Shown: positions 4,403 to 6,105 of the stretch, in pieces | Layout: the number at the start of each line of letters is the position of its first letter | Position numbering within the stretch: the first letter of the stretch is position 1 | NCBI GenBank assembly: GCA_007135385.1 | Contig: SLIY01000168.1 | Span: 1-6,105 of the forward strand | Reading direction: 5' to 3' | DNA from: Leptolyngbyaceae cyanobacterium CSSed165cm_216 | Lineage (GTDB): Bacteria > Cyanobacteriota > Cyanobacteriia > Phormidesmidales > Phormidesmidaceae | DNA length: 6,105 nucleotides | Notes under the pieces: generated by a model | Database searches by the model: none | What the model was told of the DNA's origin: nothing | The model's input: only the letters and a program-made list of their open reading frames with translations | Translations under genes and position numbers: made by a program

Positions 4403-4945
4403 CTACGGAGCGGGCTTGGAAATATTGTCTGCAGCCGTTAACGTGACTCCCAGATATTGAGAAATGGACACTTCTAAATAGCGCAGGGGAGACGGATAAA
4501 TCACCTCACTCGCTAAAGGCATGGGGTCTACCAAAATGGTGAACATACCGATCCGATTGCCCGCCAATACATCCGTAAACAGGCGATCGCCCACCATGGC
4601 TACCTGGTTAACCGGTAATTCCATCGCGGTTAAGGCTTGCTGCAACTTGCGGCGGGAGGGCTTGCCAGCACTGGTTAAATAGGGCACATCCAACAGATCG
4701 GCAATGCGGCTAATCCGGTTGGCATTGACATTGTTACTCACCAGCCACACTGACGCCACCCGCTTAATTTGCCCCATCCATTGGGCTAGGGCAGGAGCGG
4801 TTTCCGCTTGGCGTAGCGGCACTAGGGTATCGTCAACATCTAAAATCAGCCCCCGCAGATTGAAATGGTCCAACACATCGGGCGACAGGTGGAGAATATT
4901 CCCACCCAAAACTAGATCAGGCTGTAACAAGGTGGATAAGGACAT
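4403..4945 (-). CDS. YqeG family HAD IIIA-type phosphatase
   Basis: A 180-residue HAD-superfamily phosphatase. The four HAD motifs are visible: DVDDT (36-40, nucleophile D36 and acid D38), SNN (70-72), K95 in AGKPS, and GDRLFTD (119-125) with metal-binding aspartates. The N-terminal LLQPDLVLGG and ILHLSP are typical of the YqeG family. No membrane segment is seen. Yeast Gep4 and plant chloroplast PGPP1, phosphatidylglycerophosphate phosphatases, are related, so this enzyme may complete phosphatidylglycerol synthesis in a cyanobacterium; that substrate is inference. The frame also opens at ATG 4975, ten residues earlier. ATG 4945 (MSLSTLLQPD) is chosen because family members begin at this point, although neither start has a well-spaced Shine-Dalgarno. 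It follows mltG by 88 bp on the same strand with no clear terminator between, so co-transcription is likely. Confidence 0.9.
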   Translation of the reverse strand: MSLSTLLQPDLVLGGNILHLSPDVLDHFNLRGLILDVDDTLVPLRQAETAPALAQWMGQIKRVASVWLVSNNVNANRISRIADLLDVPYLTSAGKPSRRKLQQALTAMELPVNQVAMVGDRLFTDVLAGNRIGMFTILVDPMPLASEVIYPSPLRYLEVSISQYLGVTLTAADNISKPAP

Positions 4946-5033
4946 CGCAAAATCATAAGCCCTACAAGTTAGCATAATCTAGATTGACCCTCTAAATTAC
5001 CCCAGCTCTTGGCAAGACTAACCCCACCCACCC

Positions 5034-6101
5034 CTAGTTATCAAACGTGGCCCGGATTGCATCCCTGGCCGCCTCATGTTCAGTCAGAGTACGGCTAAAG
5101 ACATGGGTGCCATCATAACGGGCGACAAAATAGAGGTAGTCCGTCTCGGCTGGGGTTAGAGTGGCTTGTAAGCTAGCTTGGCCGGGGCTGGCAATGGGAG
5201 TTGGCGGTAGCCCAGCATTAATGTAGGTATTGTAAGGGGAGGGGGTACCCACCTGGGCCCAGGTCAAAGGCTGCTCTGGGGTTTGCACAATCCCGAGGCC
5301 GTATTCCACTGTCGGATCTGCACCCAACGGAATATTTTGCTCTAAGCGGTTAGTAAACACCCCGGCAATTACATCGCGCTCATCAGCGACCACGGCTTCT
5401 TTTTCTACAATACTGCCTAGGGTTACCCAGTCCAACAGCGATAGGTTGGCCCGGTTGTCTGGCTGGTAAATGGGGAGTGCCGACGATTCAAACCGTTGCA
5501 GCATGGCATTAATTACAGTGGCAACGGTCACCCCTTCTGCTGGTAACTGGTAGGTGTCTGGGAATAAAAACCCCTCCAGGTGGGGAATATCGTCGGGCAG
5601 CCAGGGAAAAGTTTGACGCGGCACCTGTTCGCTGGCGGCTAAAAACTCGTCAGCGGAGAAGAAACCCTGCTGCTCAAAATAGGTGGCCATTTGCTGTCGG
5701 TTCCATCCCTCGGGAATGGTAAACGAGGTTTGCAGCACTTGCCCCTGGCGAATGGCATCGGCAATGTCAATCATGGGTTGGTCCGGGCTGAGGGCGTAGG
5801 TGCCGGCCTGAAAGCCAGTGTCAGGGTTGCGGAAGCTCTGCCAGCGGGACCATAACCGCCATGCCAAAGCGGAACGAATCAGCCCAGCAGCTTCTAGATC
5901 CTCACCAATTTGCTGGCCGGACGTACCGGCAGGAATTTGAATTTGTACCCTCTGGGTATCGTCTGCAGCTTCAGCAACGGGAACCACTGGGCTGCTGGCC
6001 CAACTCCACCAGGCCCAACCTTGCCAAACGGCAAGACCTGCCACAACGGGCATCGCTATCCCTAGTATCCCCCAGCGAATTCCTTTTGATGATTGGGTCA
6101 T
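5034..6101 (-). CDS. mltG: Endolytic murein transglycosylase MltG (YceG family)
   Basis: A 355-residue, single-pass inner-membrane lytic transglycosylase that cuts nascent glycan strands in the periplasm and so helps set peptidoglycan strand length, usually near the elongation or division synthases. Visible order: short cytoplasmic tail, membrane helix at about 9-35, Ala/Val-rich linker, LysM-like subdomain at about 50-128 (VQIQIPAGTSGQQIGEDLEAAGLI), then the catalytic domain with FTIPEGW (127-133), LEGFLFPDTY (175-184), SIVEKEA (230-236, containing the catalytic glutamate), NRL and IPLGADPTVEYGLG (257-270), SPYNTYINAGLPPTPIASPG (288-307) and the C-terminal HVFSRTLTEHE. All YceG hallmarks are present, so it should be active. 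ATG 6101 is four bases from the window edge, so its ribosome binding site and any upstream in-frame start cannot be judged. It leads the mltG-yqeG pair. Confidence 0.95.
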   Translation of the reverse strand: MTQSSKGIRWGILGIAMPVVAGLAVWQGWAWWSWASSPVVPVAEAADDTQRVQIQIPAGTSGQQIGEDLEAAGLIRSALAWRLWSRWQSFRNPDTGFQAGTYALSPDQPMIDIADAIRQGQVLQTSFTIPEGWNRQQMATYFEQQGFFSADEFLAASEQVPRQTFPWLPDDIPHLEGFLFPDTYQLPAEGVTVATVINAMLQRFESSALPIYQPDNRANLSLLDWVTLGSIVEKEAVVADERDVIAGVFTNRLEQNIPLGADPTVEYGLGIVQTPEQPLTWAQVGTPSPYNTYINAGLPPTPIASPGQASLQATLTPAETDYLYFVARYDGTHVFSRTLTEHEAARDAIRATFDN

Positions 6102-6105
6102 AAGC

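Noticed and set aside
964..4590. Six copies of GCGATCGC considered as regulatory sites
   Set aside because: This is the HIP1 palindrome abundant throughout many cyanobacterial genomes; most copies here are inside coding sequence and only indicate the kind of organism.
5861..6103. Plus-strand open frame opposite the mltG start
   Set aside because: It is antisense to the MltG membrane and LysM-like region and has no domain.

Overview
The window looks like a piece of a cyanobacterial chromosome. The palindrome GCGATCGC (HIP1) occurs six times in 6.1 kb (964, 1024, 1979, 3383, 4158, 4583), against roughly one per 65 kb expected by chance. The genes also fit: a HetZ-family regulator, a cyanobacterial-type small sugar transferase, a YqeG phosphatase and MltG. 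No rRNA, tRNA, CRISPR array, phage gene or intact transposase gene was seen.

Layout, left to right. Positions 1-113 hold the start of an unidentified gene running off the left edge on the minus strand. 187-1329 (minus) encodes a HetZ-related protein with two C-terminal helix-turn-helix segments. A regulatory region of about 500 bp (1330-1834) then separates it from a divergent plus-strand gene. 1835-2491 (plus) encodes a monotopic phosphoglycosyl transferase that would start an exopolysaccharide or glycan on a lipid carrier. It converges, across about 100 bp of short repeats and hairpins, on proB (2595-3722, minus; glutamate 5-kinase). A 680-bp gene-free stretch (3723-4402) follows. Beyond it lie yqeG (4403-4945, minus) and mltG (5034-6101, minus), in tandem 88 bp apart and probably co-transcribed.

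How it fits together: mltG then yqeG read leftward toward proB. The long gap carries a strong rho-independent terminator on the minus strand (about 3907-3945) and a separate promoter candidate for proB (3755-3785), so proB is probably uncoupled from the upstream pair. The roles are independent housekeeping functions: peptidoglycan strand termination, a HAD phosphatase possibly acting in phosphatidylglycerol synthesis, and the first step of proline synthesis. The sugar transferase and the HetZ-like regulator share a divergent control region with repeat motifs resembling response-regulator sites.

The most notable non-gene feature is a miniature inverted-repeat element of about 109-113 bp at 4204-4316. 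It has 19-bp terminal inverted repeats with two mismatches and an apparent target duplication (TGCGAG up to GGTGCGAGCC), inserted just downstream of yqeG. I see no convincing new multi-gene system. The interest lies in the non-coding DNA.
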